Position numbers and translations under genes: made by a program. From positions 1-36,497 of the forward strand of contig JAICLL010000050.1 of the NCBI GenBank assembly GCA_025927475.1: DNA of 36,497 nucleotides. The letters run 5' to 3'. The first letter of the stretch is position 1; each line of letters begins with the position of its first letter. Below are positions 16,605 to 25,145 of this stretch, piece after piece. The DNA is from Pirellulales bacterium. Lineage in GTDB: Bacteria; Planctomycetota; Planctomycetia; Pirellulales; JAICIG01. A model generated the notes under the pieces. That model was not told the origin of the DNA and searched no databases. It was given only the letters and a program-made list of their open reading frames with translations.

Positions 16605-19600
16605 ACGGATTCCTCAGTTTCTTTCACGATCGGCAGGCGGCGGGAGGTTTTTCGACCGAAGACGCGCTGGCCGCGTTTCTGCCGCTCGCCCGGCAGGTGG
16701 CCGAGGTTCATTCGCGCGGCGAAGTGGCGCCGCTGGCGGGACTCGACGCTTTGCACGTCGATGAGGGGCGAATCTGGTTCGCCGACGATCAGGCGCTGGC
16801 GCCGCGAAGCAACCTGGACGCGGTGCGGCGCTTGCAGCAGCCCGCCACCCGCGCCATCGAGATTCTGGGCGAAAGCCGCCGCACTACCAGCGACGACGAT
16901 GGCATCGAGCGGCTTATCGATCTTTCCATCGGTCAGCGCGGCGACGCGCTGACGCGGCCGGTCTACTTGCCCGGCTACCTCTGCTGGGAGCACGAGCTGG
17001 GCCACCACGATCCGCTGACCGACGTGTTCAGCCTGGGCATGCTGCTGGCGACACTGGCTTGCGGGCTCGACCTGAATGTGCCCGAAGAACTGCAAACCTT
17101 GGTAGGCCATCGCGACAATCTGTTTGGCGTCAACGCGGCGCTACACCCGGTGCTGGCACGGGCGATCGTGCGGATGACCGAGCTCGATCGGCACCGCCGG
17201 CCGCAAGACCTGCCCGCACTGGTGCGCAGCCTGGAAAACTATCGAGATCAGCCGGTCGATTTGGCCTTCGACCCCGCCTTGGCCGAAGGTTTTCGCCAGC
17301 GCGATCTGCGCGGGCGGCGGCAGCTTGTGCTGGGGCGCTTGCGCGAGCGGTTGCTCGATCTCTCGCGGCAAAACCGGCTGCTGCACTTCCGGGCCACGGC
17401 CCACACGGTGAATCTGACGCACGCCTCGGTGCCGCTGTCGTTCGATGTGCGCAACATTCGGCCCGACCAGATTCTCACTTGGAACGATGCTTTTGCCCGT
17501 GGCATTGTGTCGGGCGAGGCGGTGTCGCTCAACAAATACCTCAATTTCTCGGAAGCCCTTTATCTGCCGAGCGTGCTCGACGGCATCCGGCTCGAGGCCC
17601 GCCGCGATCAGACGGAATATGGCTTCGCGCAGCTTCGACTGGCGATTTGCTTTTTGCGGTGGGCCGATCTGAAGCAGTCGCCGCCTGAACGCTACGATTC
17701 GCCGCTGGTGCTGCTGCCTGTCGAGCTGACGTTGAAAAAGGGCGTGCGCGACACGTTCTGGATTCAGGCGGCCGGCAGCGAGGCCGAGGTCAACCCGGTG
17801 GTGCGGCACCAATTCAAGCAGCTTTACGACGTCGATCTGCCCGAATCGCTCGATCTGTCGCAAACCGATCTCCAGACGTTTTTCGAGTTCTTGCTGGCCA
17901 AGGTGCAGTCGAGCGAGCCGGCGGTGAACGTGAAGCTGATCGAGCGGCCGCGGATTCGGTTGATTCATGAGCGAGCGCAGCGGCGGCTGGAGCTTTATCG
18001 CCGCCGGCTGCGATTGGCGGGCCGCGGCGTGCGCAGCTATTTGAATCTCGATTATAGCTACGACCCGCACAACTATCATCCGCTCGGGCTGCGGCTGTTC
18101 AACGAGCGGATTCGCCCGCCGGGCACACGGCTGCGAATTGTGCTGGAAGGCGCTGCGCGGCCACGGCAGCATTTTGCCAGCGACGCCGCAGCGCGGCCCG
18201 CGCAACCAGAGCCAAGCGATGCGCAGGGCAACCGGCCCATGCCGCCCGCGGCTGGGCCAGATACATCGAGCAAGCCGCCTGCCGCCGCGAGCGACGAGCA
18301 AGAGCGGCTGTTGTTCGCCCTGGAGGCCGATTCGGAAACCAATCCCTACACCTGGGAGTTCGATCTGTGCAGCGTGACGCTGGGCAACTTTCGCTATCGC
18401 AAGATGTCGCTGGTGCGCGACTACTCAGCGCTCGTCGATAAAGATTCGGCCAACCCCGCGTTCGACGCCATTTTTTCCGTGGCCCCGCGCGATGTAGCCA
18501 CCGACGCCACGCCGTCGCCGCCGCTGGAAGAGCGTTACGACGTGGTGGCCTGCGACCCCACGCAGGCCGGGGCCATCGCCCAGGCCCGCAGCGGCCGCAG
18601 TTATGTGATTCAGGGGCCGCCGGGCACTGGCAAATCGCAGACGATCACCAACCTGATTGTCGATTACGTCGCCCAGGGCCGCCGGGTGCTGTTTGTCTGC
18701 GAGAAGCGGGCCGCCATCGACGTCGTCTTCCTGCGGCTGCGCCAGCAGGGTCTCGACCGCCTCTGTTCGCTGATTCACGATTCGCAAGCCGACAAGAAGC
18801 AGTTTGTCATGGAGCTGAAAGACTGCTACGAGTCGCTGCTGGCCGAGTCGGGCAAGCGCCGGCCAAACCGCGAGAAGAAGCGAGAAACCGCGCTCAGTTC
18901 GTTGCGCGAGCATCTGGCGCCTTTAGAACGTTTCGCGGCAGCGATGTGCGCGGCGCCGCCGCGGGCGGCCGTGCCGCTGCGTTCGTTGCTGCATCGGCTG
19001 GTGGAACTCGATGCCGAGGGCGAAAACGCGCCGCTTTCGCCCGCCCAGCAAGAGCGCGTGCCGTACTATGCCGCCTGGTCGTCGGCCCGCGAACCGCTAA
19101 AACGTCTGGCCGGCGCGCTGGCCGAAACCCACACCGAGGCGATCCTGGCTCGTCATCCGCTGCGCCATCTGAAAGCCGACGTGGCCGATGCCGAGCGGCC
19201 CATCGAACAGGTAAGCGAGGGGTTGCAACAGGCCACCGCGGCGCTGGCGGAAGTCGAAGCGGCGCTGGCCCGCACCGGCTTGCCCGCCGAGCTGGCCAAC
19301 ACCGTGGACAAGGTTCGGCAGCTTGTCAGCTATGCCGAGTCGGTCGAGCCGCTGGCCCGTCTCGGGCAAACCGCGCTGCTCGACGCCAGAAGCCAGCCGT
19401 CGAAGCGGCTGGCCAAGCTGCTCAAGCAGTATCGCACGGCCGAGTCCGCCTGGCAGAAGGCGCAGCAGGCGGCCAAGGGCTGGACGAAAAAGCTGCCGCC
19501 CGCCGACGTGCCGGTGGCGCTGGCCCAAGCACGGCGGCTAGAGCACACCACGCTGCCGGTTTTCAAGCTCGACTGGTGGCGGCTGCGGTCGATCATCCGC

Positions 19601-21850
19601 CGCTCGTACGATTTTTCCGCGCACGCCGTTCGGCCAAGCTGGGTGCAAGTGTTGGAACTGCTAGAACAGGAATATCAAGCGGCCGGCGAGGTGGCCAATG
19701 TTGCCGCGCTGGCGAAGCAAGAGTTCGGCTGGGAAGGTTCGCCCAGCGAATTGGCCGAACTGGTCGAGCAGTTGCGCGGCGAGTCGGGCCAGGTGTCGGG
19801 CGTGGTCGGACGGTTGCGCGACCGTTTGATGAAACCTGCGGCGGCGGGCGACGAAGTGGCCGCGCTGGTCGCCGCGCGACCGGCGCTGGATGCGTTTGAA
19901 TCCGCGCTCGAATCGTTCTATAGCGGCGGACAGCGCCGTCCGTTCAGCGAGTTGCGCAGCGACCTGGCCGAGGTGACAGGCGCGCTGGCCGACTTGCCCG
20001 ACTTCGCCGGCTGCCTGGCGACGCTGGCCGAGTTGCCCGAGGCGGTCGCCGACGCCGTGCGCGAGCTACCGCTGGATTTCGCGCAGCTCGAGGCGGCCTC
20101 TGCCCGACGCAGTCTCGACGACGCGTTTCGTGCCGACCGCGCGGCGGCCAAGTTCACCGCTTCGGCCCGTGATGAGCACGTCAGCCGCCTCGATCAGGCG
20201 TGCGGCGAATGGCGCGAGGCGAACGCCGCGGCGGTGAACGACCGGGTGGGGCAGGCGTTCTGGCAGCATGTTTCGATCGCTTCGCAACCGGCCGCCCAGC
20301 TTTCGGCCGAAGAGAAAGAGTTTAAAAAAGTTTACAACGCGGGCCGCCGCGAGCTGGAGCACGAGTTTTCCAAAAGCATTCGGTTCAAGTCGATTCGCGA
20401 CCTGGTGGCGGGACCGGCGGGGCAAGTCATCCGCGACCTCAAGCCCGTTTGGCTGATGAGCCCCTTGAGCGTTTCCGACACCTTGCCGCTCGACGAGCAG
20501 CTTTTTGACGTGGTGATCTTCGATGAGGCCAGTCAGATTACGGTCGAAGAGGCGGTGCCCACGATCTTTCGCGCACGGCAGGCGATCGTGGTGGGCGACG
20601 AAATGCAGTTGCCGCCTACCGATTTTTTTTCGGCCCGAGCCGACCACGACGAAGCCGACCGGCTGCTGGTCGAAGAAGGCGACGAAGTGGTGACCTACGA
20701 CCTGGACAGCGGCAGCTTTTTGAATCACGCCGTGCGCAATCTCGCCTCGCGGCTGCTGGGATGGCATTATCGCAGCCGCAGCGAATCGCTGATCAGCTTT
20801 TCGAATCGGGCGTTCTATCAGGGCAAGCTGCTGACTGTGCCGGAAGAGCGGCTGGCGGGCGCCGCGCGCGGCGAGCTGCGGGCCGCCTCGGCCGACGACG
20901 CCGAGCGGTTCGTCGAGCCGCTCTTGGATCGGCCGATCAGCTTTCATTTCGTTGAGAACGGTCTGTACGACAACCGCCGCAACCGTCCCGAGGCCGAATA
21001 CATTGCCCGGCTGGTGCGCGAACTGCTGCGGCGCGAGACGCACCTGAGCTTGGGGGTGATTGCCTTTTCCGAGGCCCAACAAGACGAGATCAGCGGCAGC
21101 CTGGCTCAGCTCGCGCAAAAGGACGCCGATTTCCGCCGGCGGCTCGAGGCCGAATACGAACGTGAGGACGACGGGCAGTTTCAGGGCTTGTTGGTCAAGA
21201 ATCTGGAGAACATTCAGGGCGACGAGCGCGATGTGGTGATCCAAAGCGTCTGCTATGGCCGCGCACCCAGCGGCAAGATGCTGATGAATTTCGGGCCGAT
21301 CAACCGCAGCGGCGGCGAGAAGCGTTTGAACGTAGCGTTCTCGCGGGCCAAACACCACATGGTGCTGGTGAGCTCGATTGTGGCCAACGACATCACCAAC
21401 GACTACAACGACGGCGCGGCCTGCCTGAAGAATTATCTGCGCTATGCGGCGGCCGTTTCATCGGGCGACGCGGCGGCGGCTGCCCGAGTGCTGGCCGGGC
21501 TGTCTGATTGGCGCGGCGACGAGCCGGCCGGCGACGAAGCGAGCGATGCCGTGGTGGCCCAGGTGGCCGCCGCGCTCGAATCGCGCGGTTGGCTGGTCGA
21601 TCGCTCGGTGGGCCAATCGCATTTCCGCTGCGATCTGGCGGTGCGGGGGCCGCAGGACACGGCCTATCGGCTGGGTGTCCTTATCGACACCGACGCCTGG
21701 TATCGCCAGACCGACGTGCTGGAGCGCGAGTTGATGAAACCCAAGCTGCTCGAGGCCTTCGGCTGGCGCACCGCGCAAGTGCTGACGAAAGAATGGTATG
21801 AGGATCGCGAGCGCGTGCTTTCGCGGCTCGATCGGTTATGCCGGACATAA
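16601..21850 (+). CDS. Pseudokinase-DUF4011-SF1 helicase-Vsr-like fusion protein
   Basis: This 1749-residue protein has four parts. Residues 25-215 resemble a protein-kinase C-lobe: HSRG (37-40), ADDQ for the DFG region (61-64), DVFSLGMLL (141-149) and a final RRP. The HRD motif reads APL and the N-lobe is missing, so it should be a pseudokinase. Residues from about 240 match DUF4011 (ERLLDLSRQNRLLHFR). The SF1 helicase has motif I GPPGTGKS at 672-679, motif II DEAS at 1308-1311, then GDEMQLPP, NLENIQGDERDVV and motif VI NVAFSRAK (1577-1584). A long helical insert (about 750-1220) separates motifs I and II. Residues 1651-1745 look like the Vsr/MTES_1575 nuclease fold with D1678, but the usual catalytic Glu is L1694. 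Such DUF4011-helicase-nuclease proteins are often predicted in defence. The function here is inferred. Confidence 0.88.
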   Translation: MNGFLSFFHDRQAAGGFSTEDALAAFLPLARQVAEVHSRGEVAPLAGLDALHVDEGRIWFADDQALAPRSNLDAVRRLQQPATRAIEILGESRRTTSDDDGIERLIDLSIGQRGDALTRPVYLPGYLCWEHELGHHDPLTDVFSLGMLLATLACGLDLNVPEELQTLVGHRDNLFGVNAALHPVLARAIVRMTELDRHRRPQDLPALVRSLENYRDQPVDLAFDPALAEGFRQRDLRGRRQLVLGRLRERLLDLSRQNRLLHFRATAHTVNLTHASVPLSFDVRNIRPDQILTWNDAFARGIVSGEAVSLNKYLNFSEALYLPSVLDGIRLEARRDQTEYGFAQLRLAICFLRWADLKQSPPERYDSPLVLLPVELTLKKGVRDTFWIQAAGSEAEVNPVVRHQFKQLYDVDLPESLDLSQTDLQTFFEFLLAKVQSSEPAVNVKLIERPRIRLIHERAQRRLELYRRRLRLAGRGVRSYLNLDYSYDPHNYHPLGLRLFNERIRPPGTRLRIVLEGAARPRQHFASDAAARPAQPEPSDAQGNRPMPPAAGPDTSSKPPAAASDEQERLLFALEADSETNPYTWEFDLCSVTLGNFRYRKMSLVRDYSALVDKDSANPAFDAIFSVAPRDVATDATPSPPLEERYDVVACDPTQAGAIAQARSGRSYVIQGPPGTGKSQTITNLIVDYVAQGRRVLFVCEKRAAIDVVFLRLRQQGLDRLCSLIHDSQADKKQFVMELKDCYESLLAESGKRRPNREKKRETALSSLREHLAPLERFAAAMCAAPPRAAVPLRSLLHRLVELDAEGENAPLSPAQQERVPYYAAWSSAREPLKRLAGALAETHTEAILARHPLRHLKADVADAERPIEQVSEGLQQATAALAEVEAALARTGLPAELANTVDKVRQLVSYAESVEPLARLGQTALLDARSQPSKRLAKLLKQYRTAESAWQKAQQAAKGWTKKLPPADVPVALAQARRLEHTTLPVFKLDWWRLRSIIRRSYDFSAHAVRPSWVQVLELLEQEYQAAGEVANVAALAKQEFGWEGSPSELAELVEQLRGESGQVSGVVGRLRDRLMKPAAAGDEVAALVAARPALDAFESALESFYSGGQRRPFSELRSDLAEVTGALADLPDFAGCLATLAELPEAVADAVRELPLDFAQLEAASARRSLDDAFRADRAAAKFTASARDEHVSRLDQACGEWREANAAAVNDRVGQAFWQHVSIASQPAAQLSAEEKEFKKVYNAGRRELEHEFSKSIRFKSIRDLVAGPAGQVIRDLKPVWLMSPLSVSDTLPLDEQLFDVVIFDEASQITVEEAVPTIFRARQAIVVGDEMQLPPTDFFSARADHDEADRLLVEEGDEVVTYDLDSGSFLNHAVRNLASRLLGWHYRSRSESLISFSNRAFYQGKLLTVPEERLAGAARGELRAASADDAERFVEPLLDRPISFHFVENGLYDNRRNRPEAEYIARLVRELLRRETHLSLGVIAFSEAQQDEISGSLAQLAQKDADFRRRLEAEYEREDDGQFQGLLVKNLENIQGDERDVVIQSVCYGRAPSGKMLMNFGPINRSGGEKRLNVAFSRAKHHMVLVSSIVANDITNDYNDGAACLKNYLRYAAAVSSGDAAAAARVLAGLSDWRGDEPAGDEASDAVVAQVAAALESRGWLVDRSVGQSHFRCDLAVRGPQDTAYRLGVLIDTDAWYRQTDVLERELMKPKLLEAFGWRTAQVLTKEWYEDRERVLSRLDRLCRT

Positions 21851-22074
21851 GCGCTCACTGAACCATTGAACGCCGCAGCGCGGCTGGTAGCCACCTTCCA
21901 CGGCGTGTGGCCTGGGTTGCCGATTTTCGCCCCCCTGCCCAATCGCCGCAGTTCGCGCTCCGGCGCGTTAAAGTCGGCACAGCCCGCACTCCGATGCTGA
22001 GTGCAGAGGCTGGCTCGCCCGACGCGACCTCTTGATATCACCACGTCTGTGCCAAGCCTGGCCCGAGGAGGGGC
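21851..22074. other. Gap inside the helicase operon
   Basis: 224 bp with no gene I can support. A strong AGGAGG (22064-22071 region) ends the gap and serves the next gene. The gap contains GTGGCC-rich palindromic sequence that looks like another intergenic repeat. A separate promoter for the last two genes cannot be excluded. Confidence 0.5.
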
Positions 22075-22653
22075 ATGCGTTCGACCGATTCCAAAGCGTT
22101 GCCGGCGCTCGGTTTCTTGACCGTCGTGCGATACGAGCAACATGGCTTTCTGGGCGGCTACCTGGTGCTCAACATCAGCGGGCGGCCGTTGGAATTTCAT
22201 TGCACCGCGCCGGTCAAACCCAACCGCGCTCAAGAAATCCTCTATGGACCGACGCTCGAACCATACCTTTACGGAGAGCAGATCGGCCAAACGTTGCTCG
22301 CCAAAAGCCAGCTTGAGCCGCTGGTGATTTGCACCGACCTGCCAGCCGTGCTGAGCGTGCGCGAGTTTGTTTCGATGCCCGTGGCATTGGTGGCGGCTTC
22401 CGCGGAGCCGCCCGCAGGGCAAGCTGGTTCATCTTCGCCGGGCGCCCTGTTTCGCATCGACGCGGCGCACCAGGCAAGCGTTCGCCCGCTGTTCCAGCTT
22501 GGCCTCAACCGCCTCGCCGTGGCAGGCACACACGCCGACGATCAACCGCGGGTGACCGCCGCACTGGAACCGGTGGCGGAACACTTCGATTTGCTGGAGC
22601 CCTTCGAGCGAATCCGTGGGGCGATCGACGAAGCGCAACGGAGCGGGCGATGA
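22075..22653 (+). CDS. Unknown 192-aa protein paired with the SNF2 helicase
   Basis: I do not recognise this family. Residues 10-105 look like a compact alpha/beta domain (LGFLTVVRYEQHGFLGGYLV, then ISGRPLEFHCTAPVKPNRAQ and LVICTDLPAVLSVREFVSMP). A low-complexity linker (SAEPPAGQAGSSS) follows, and then a second short domain. It has no signal peptide or membrane segment. A strong AGGAGG ribosome binding site precedes ATG 22075. Its stop overlaps the start of the SNF2 gene (ATGA), so the two proteins are probably made in step and may form a complex. It might be an adaptor or specificity subunit; that is inference. Confidence 0.75.
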   Translation: MRSTDSKALPALGFLTVVRYEQHGFLGGYLVLNISGRPLEFHCTAPVKPNRAQEILYGPTLEPYLYGEQIGQTLLAKSQLEPLVICTDLPAVLSVREFVSMPVALVAASAEPPAGQAGSSSPGALFRIDAAHQASVRPLFQLGLNRLAVAGTHADDQPRVTAALEPVAEHFDLLEPFERIRGAIDEAQRSGR

Positions 22654-24431
22654 ACGCCTTGCATCCAGCGGCCCTGGCCGAACCGGGGTGGAGCTGGCGG
22701 CTGGCCGATCAACCGCGGCCCGAGGTGTTGTCGGCGGGATCGCTGATCATCGCGGCGCCGGCCGAAGACCCGGCCACCAGCGACCTGTTCGCCGAGGCCC
22801 GCTGGCTGGCGTCCGCGCCGCCGGGCGTGGTCTCGTTGCCGCTTGCCCCGCCGCGGCTCAAGACGACCACGTTTGTCTTTCCATTAGCTCAACCCCACGC
22901 GGAACCGGTCGCGCCGCGGCTCGACCAGCAAAAGGCCGTCCCGCCGAGCGCATCGGCCCCTTCGGCCAGTCAGCCGCTGACGCGCATTAAGCCGCCCAGC
23001 GACATCGTCAAGCTCGAGGACCGTCTCTATTACGTGCTGCAGCCGCCGCTCGAAGCGATCGTCGGTCGAGCGCTGTTGCACTTTCCTTTTCAACCGTTTC
23101 ACTACCAGCTTGAGGGAGTGGCTTTTCTCTATCCGCGCTACGCCGCCATCCTGGCCGACGAAATGGGGTTGGGCAAAACCATGCAGGCCATCACGGCCAT
23201 TCGGCTGCTGGTGCATGCGGGAGAGCTGCGGCGCGTGCTCTTGGTGTGTCCCAAGCCGCTGGTCACCAACTGGCAGCGCGAGTTTCAGCTTTGGTCGCCC
23301 GAGCTGCCGCTGACGGTCGTCGAGGGCGACCCCGCCAGGCGGCGCTGGCAATGGCAATTGGCCGACGCCCCGATCAAGATCGCCAACTATGAATTGCTGC
23401 ACCGCGACCGCGAGCTGCTCACCGCGCCGGGCATGCACTTCGACCTGGTGGTGCTCGACGAATCGCAACGCATCAAGAACCGCTCGAGCAGCACCTCGCA
23501 AATCGTCCGTGCGATTCCGCGCAGCCGGAATTGGGCGCTCACGGGCACGCCGGTCGAGAACAGCCCGGAAGACCTGGTGGGCATCTTTGAATTTCTTTCG
23601 CCCGGCTATCTGACTTCGCAGATGAAGCCGCGGCGGATGGGCAAGCTGGCCGGCGACTATGTGCTGCGGCGGACCAAGGACCGCGTGCTCACCGAGTTGC
23701 CGCCCAAAATGTTTCGCGACGCCGACGTTAGCCTGACCAGCGAGCAGCGCGAGACCTATCGCCTGGCCGAGGACGAGGGGGTGCTGCGGCTGACCAACAT
23801 GGGCGAGGCGGCCACCATTCAGCACGTGTTCGAGTTGGTGTTGCGGCTGAAGCAGATCTGCAACTTCGACCCCGCCACCGGCGCCAGCTCCAAGCTGGAA
23901 CGCTTGGAGGCCGATCTGGAAGAGATCGCCGCCAGCGGGCAGAAGGCGCTGGTCTTCAGCCAGTGGGTGACAACGCTCGACGAGCTTGGCCGTCGGCTGC
24001 GGCGGTTTTGCCCGTTGGCGTATCACGGCGGCGTGCCATCGCGTCGGCGCGACGACGTCATCCGCGAGTTTAAGGAAGGTCGCGACCGGCCGCTGCTGCT
24101 CATCAGCTATGGGGCCGGCAGCGTGGGCCTGAACCTGCAATTTGCCGGCTATGTGTTTCTGTTCGACCGCTGGTGGAACCCGGCGGTCGAAGACCAGGCG
24201 ATCAACCGCGTCCACCGCATTGGCGCCGCCGGGCCGGTCACCGTCACCCGGTTCCTGGCCCTGGGAACGATCGAGGAACGCATCAACCAGATCCTGGAAG
24301 AGAAGCGTGAGATCTTCGACACTATCTTCTCTGACACCGAGCCGCACAAGCACGCCGGACTCACTCGGCAAGAGATTTTCGGGCTGTTTCAGCTTCGCTA
24401 CCCGAGCGGACCGCTCGACCTGGCCGCGTGA
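22650..24431 (+). CDS. SNF2-family DNA translocase/helicase
   Basis: A 593-residue SNF2 ATPase. The ATG at 22650 overlaps the previous stop; a longer frame upstream is out of place because it would cover that gene. Residues 1-130 form an N-terminal domain of unknown type. Then come YQLEGVAFLYPRYAAILADE, motif I DEMGLGKT (170-177), LLVCPKPLVTNWQREF, the Walker B box DESQ (270-273) and ALTGTPVENSPEDL. The second lobe has KALVFSQWVTTLDEL, YHGGVPSRRRDDVI, SVGLNLQFAGYVFLFDRWWN and AINRVHRIGA. All core motifs are intact, so ATP-driven movement on DNA is expected. No bromo, chromo or nuclease domain is attached. It completes the four-gene cluster. Confidence 0.92.
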   Translation: MNALHPAALAEPGWSWRLADQPRPEVLSAGSLIIAAPAEDPATSDLFAEARWLASAPPGVVSLPLAPPRLKTTTFVFPLAQPHAEPVAPRLDQQKAVPPSASAPSASQPLTRIKPPSDIVKLEDRLYYVLQPPLEAIVGRALLHFPFQPFHYQLEGVAFLYPRYAAILADEMGLGKTMQAITAIRLLVHAGELRRVLLVCPKPLVTNWQREFQLWSPELPLTVVEGDPARRRWQWQLADAPIKIANYELLHRDRELLTAPGMHFDLVVLDESQRIKNRSSSTSQIVRAIPRSRNWALTGTPVENSPEDLVGIFEFLSPGYLTSQMKPRRMGKLAGDYVLRRTKDRVLTELPPKMFRDADVSLTSEQRETYRLAEDEGVLRLTNMGEAATIQHVFELVLRLKQICNFDPATGASSKLERLEADLEEIAASGQKALVFSQWVTTLDELGRRLRRFCPLAYHGGVPSRRRDDVIREFKEGRDRPLLLISYGAGSVGLNLQFAGYVFLFDRWWNPAVEDQAINRVHRIGAAGPVTVTRFLALGTIEERINQILEEKREIFDTIFSDTEPHKHAGLTRQEIFGLFQLRYPSGPLDLAA

Positions 24432-24494
24432 CAGGCGCACAGATCGGTTTCGACTTTCAAAATCGGCAACGGCTCCGGTGGCTGAGGCAGAGCC

Positions 24495-24906
24495 TGGGCT
24501 GCGCAAATTCGCGGTTTGGGGGTTGATCTACCTCCACGGTTTCGGCATGTTTTTGTTCCGGCATCGCGCTTGGTTTTGCAGTTTGGTTGCCAAAGGCCGA
24601 AAGGCCGCTCTTAGCCGCAACGCGGCGTCATTCGATAGCCCAGGGCGCAGCCCTGGGTTGGCAATACGATGAATTGTCGTAAGCCCCAAGGGGGCGCCAT
24701 TCCCGACAACCCGCCGCGCGTAATTCATGGAATCGCGCCCCGTTGGGGCTTACGACGATACTTGTTCGCCGGCGACCCCGGGCTGCGCCCTGGGCTATCG
24801 AATGACGCACCTTCGGTGCGGGAAAACGGCAAACAAACGCGAGACACCGCGGGAACAAAAATAGAACCAGACCGCGCCCCGGCAACCGAGCATTTTGCGC
24901 AGCCCA
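24495..24906. mobile_element. MITE-like element, copy A (412 bp)
   Basis: The ends carry inverted TGGGCTGCGCAAA-type repeats (24495-24509 and 24892-24906). Inside is a long hairpin: arms 24628-24657 and 24776-24805 match at 29 of 30 positions, and a second pair with CGTAAGCCCC lies further in. A direct copy of the whole unit is at 26356-26768, with only scattered differences. No transposase is encoded, so it would be non-autonomous. The two copies flank the PmoA-like gene. Confidence 0.75.
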
Positions 24907-24976
24907 GGCAGAGCCTAAGCGATGCCCCGGCTGGTCCGTTTCCGGGGCATCGGCAAGCCTCTGCCCCAGCCACCAG
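24907..24976. repeat. GGGGCAT palindromic repeat next to MITE copy A
   Basis: It reads GGCAGAGCCTAAGCGATGCC then, inverted, GGGGCATCGGCAAGCCTCTG. The reverse complement of this unit lies at 26285-26355, upstream of MITE copy B, so the two repeats face each other across the PmoA-like gene. Confidence 0.75.
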
Positions 24977-25057
24977 CGGCCCAGCCTTCAGCAGCAAGGT
25001 GGCGCAGAACAGCACCGCAACTCCGTTTTTTGCATGTCCGGCGCCATGTGACATGAG

Positions 25058-25085
25058 TGGTTTCGCCGCCGAGAGCGACTATAAT
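25058..25085 (+). promoter_or_regulatory. Probable promoter of the PmoA-like gene
   Basis: A perfect TATAAT (25080-25085) lies 61 bp before the start codon. TGGTTT (25058-25063), 16 bp upstream, is a weak -35. Confidence 0.5.
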
Positions 25086-25145
25086 GGCCAGCCTGTCCGG
25101 ATGGACAAATGAAATGCACTTCGCTGGCCCCAAGAGAGTCATCAC

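Larger units (their letters stand above)
24432..25145. other. Repeat-filled intergenic region before the PmoA-like gene
   Basis: 714 bp without a gene. It holds a MITE-like element (24495-24906), a GGGGCAT-type palindrome (24907-24976) and a probable promoter at 25058-25085. Open frames across it on both strands come from the palindromes and are not coding. Confidence 0.7.

Noticed and set aside
22884..24506. Long open frame on the minus strand opposite the SNF2 gene
   Set aside because: All SNF2 motifs are on the plus strand; the antisense product is His/Gln/Arg-rich and matches nothing.
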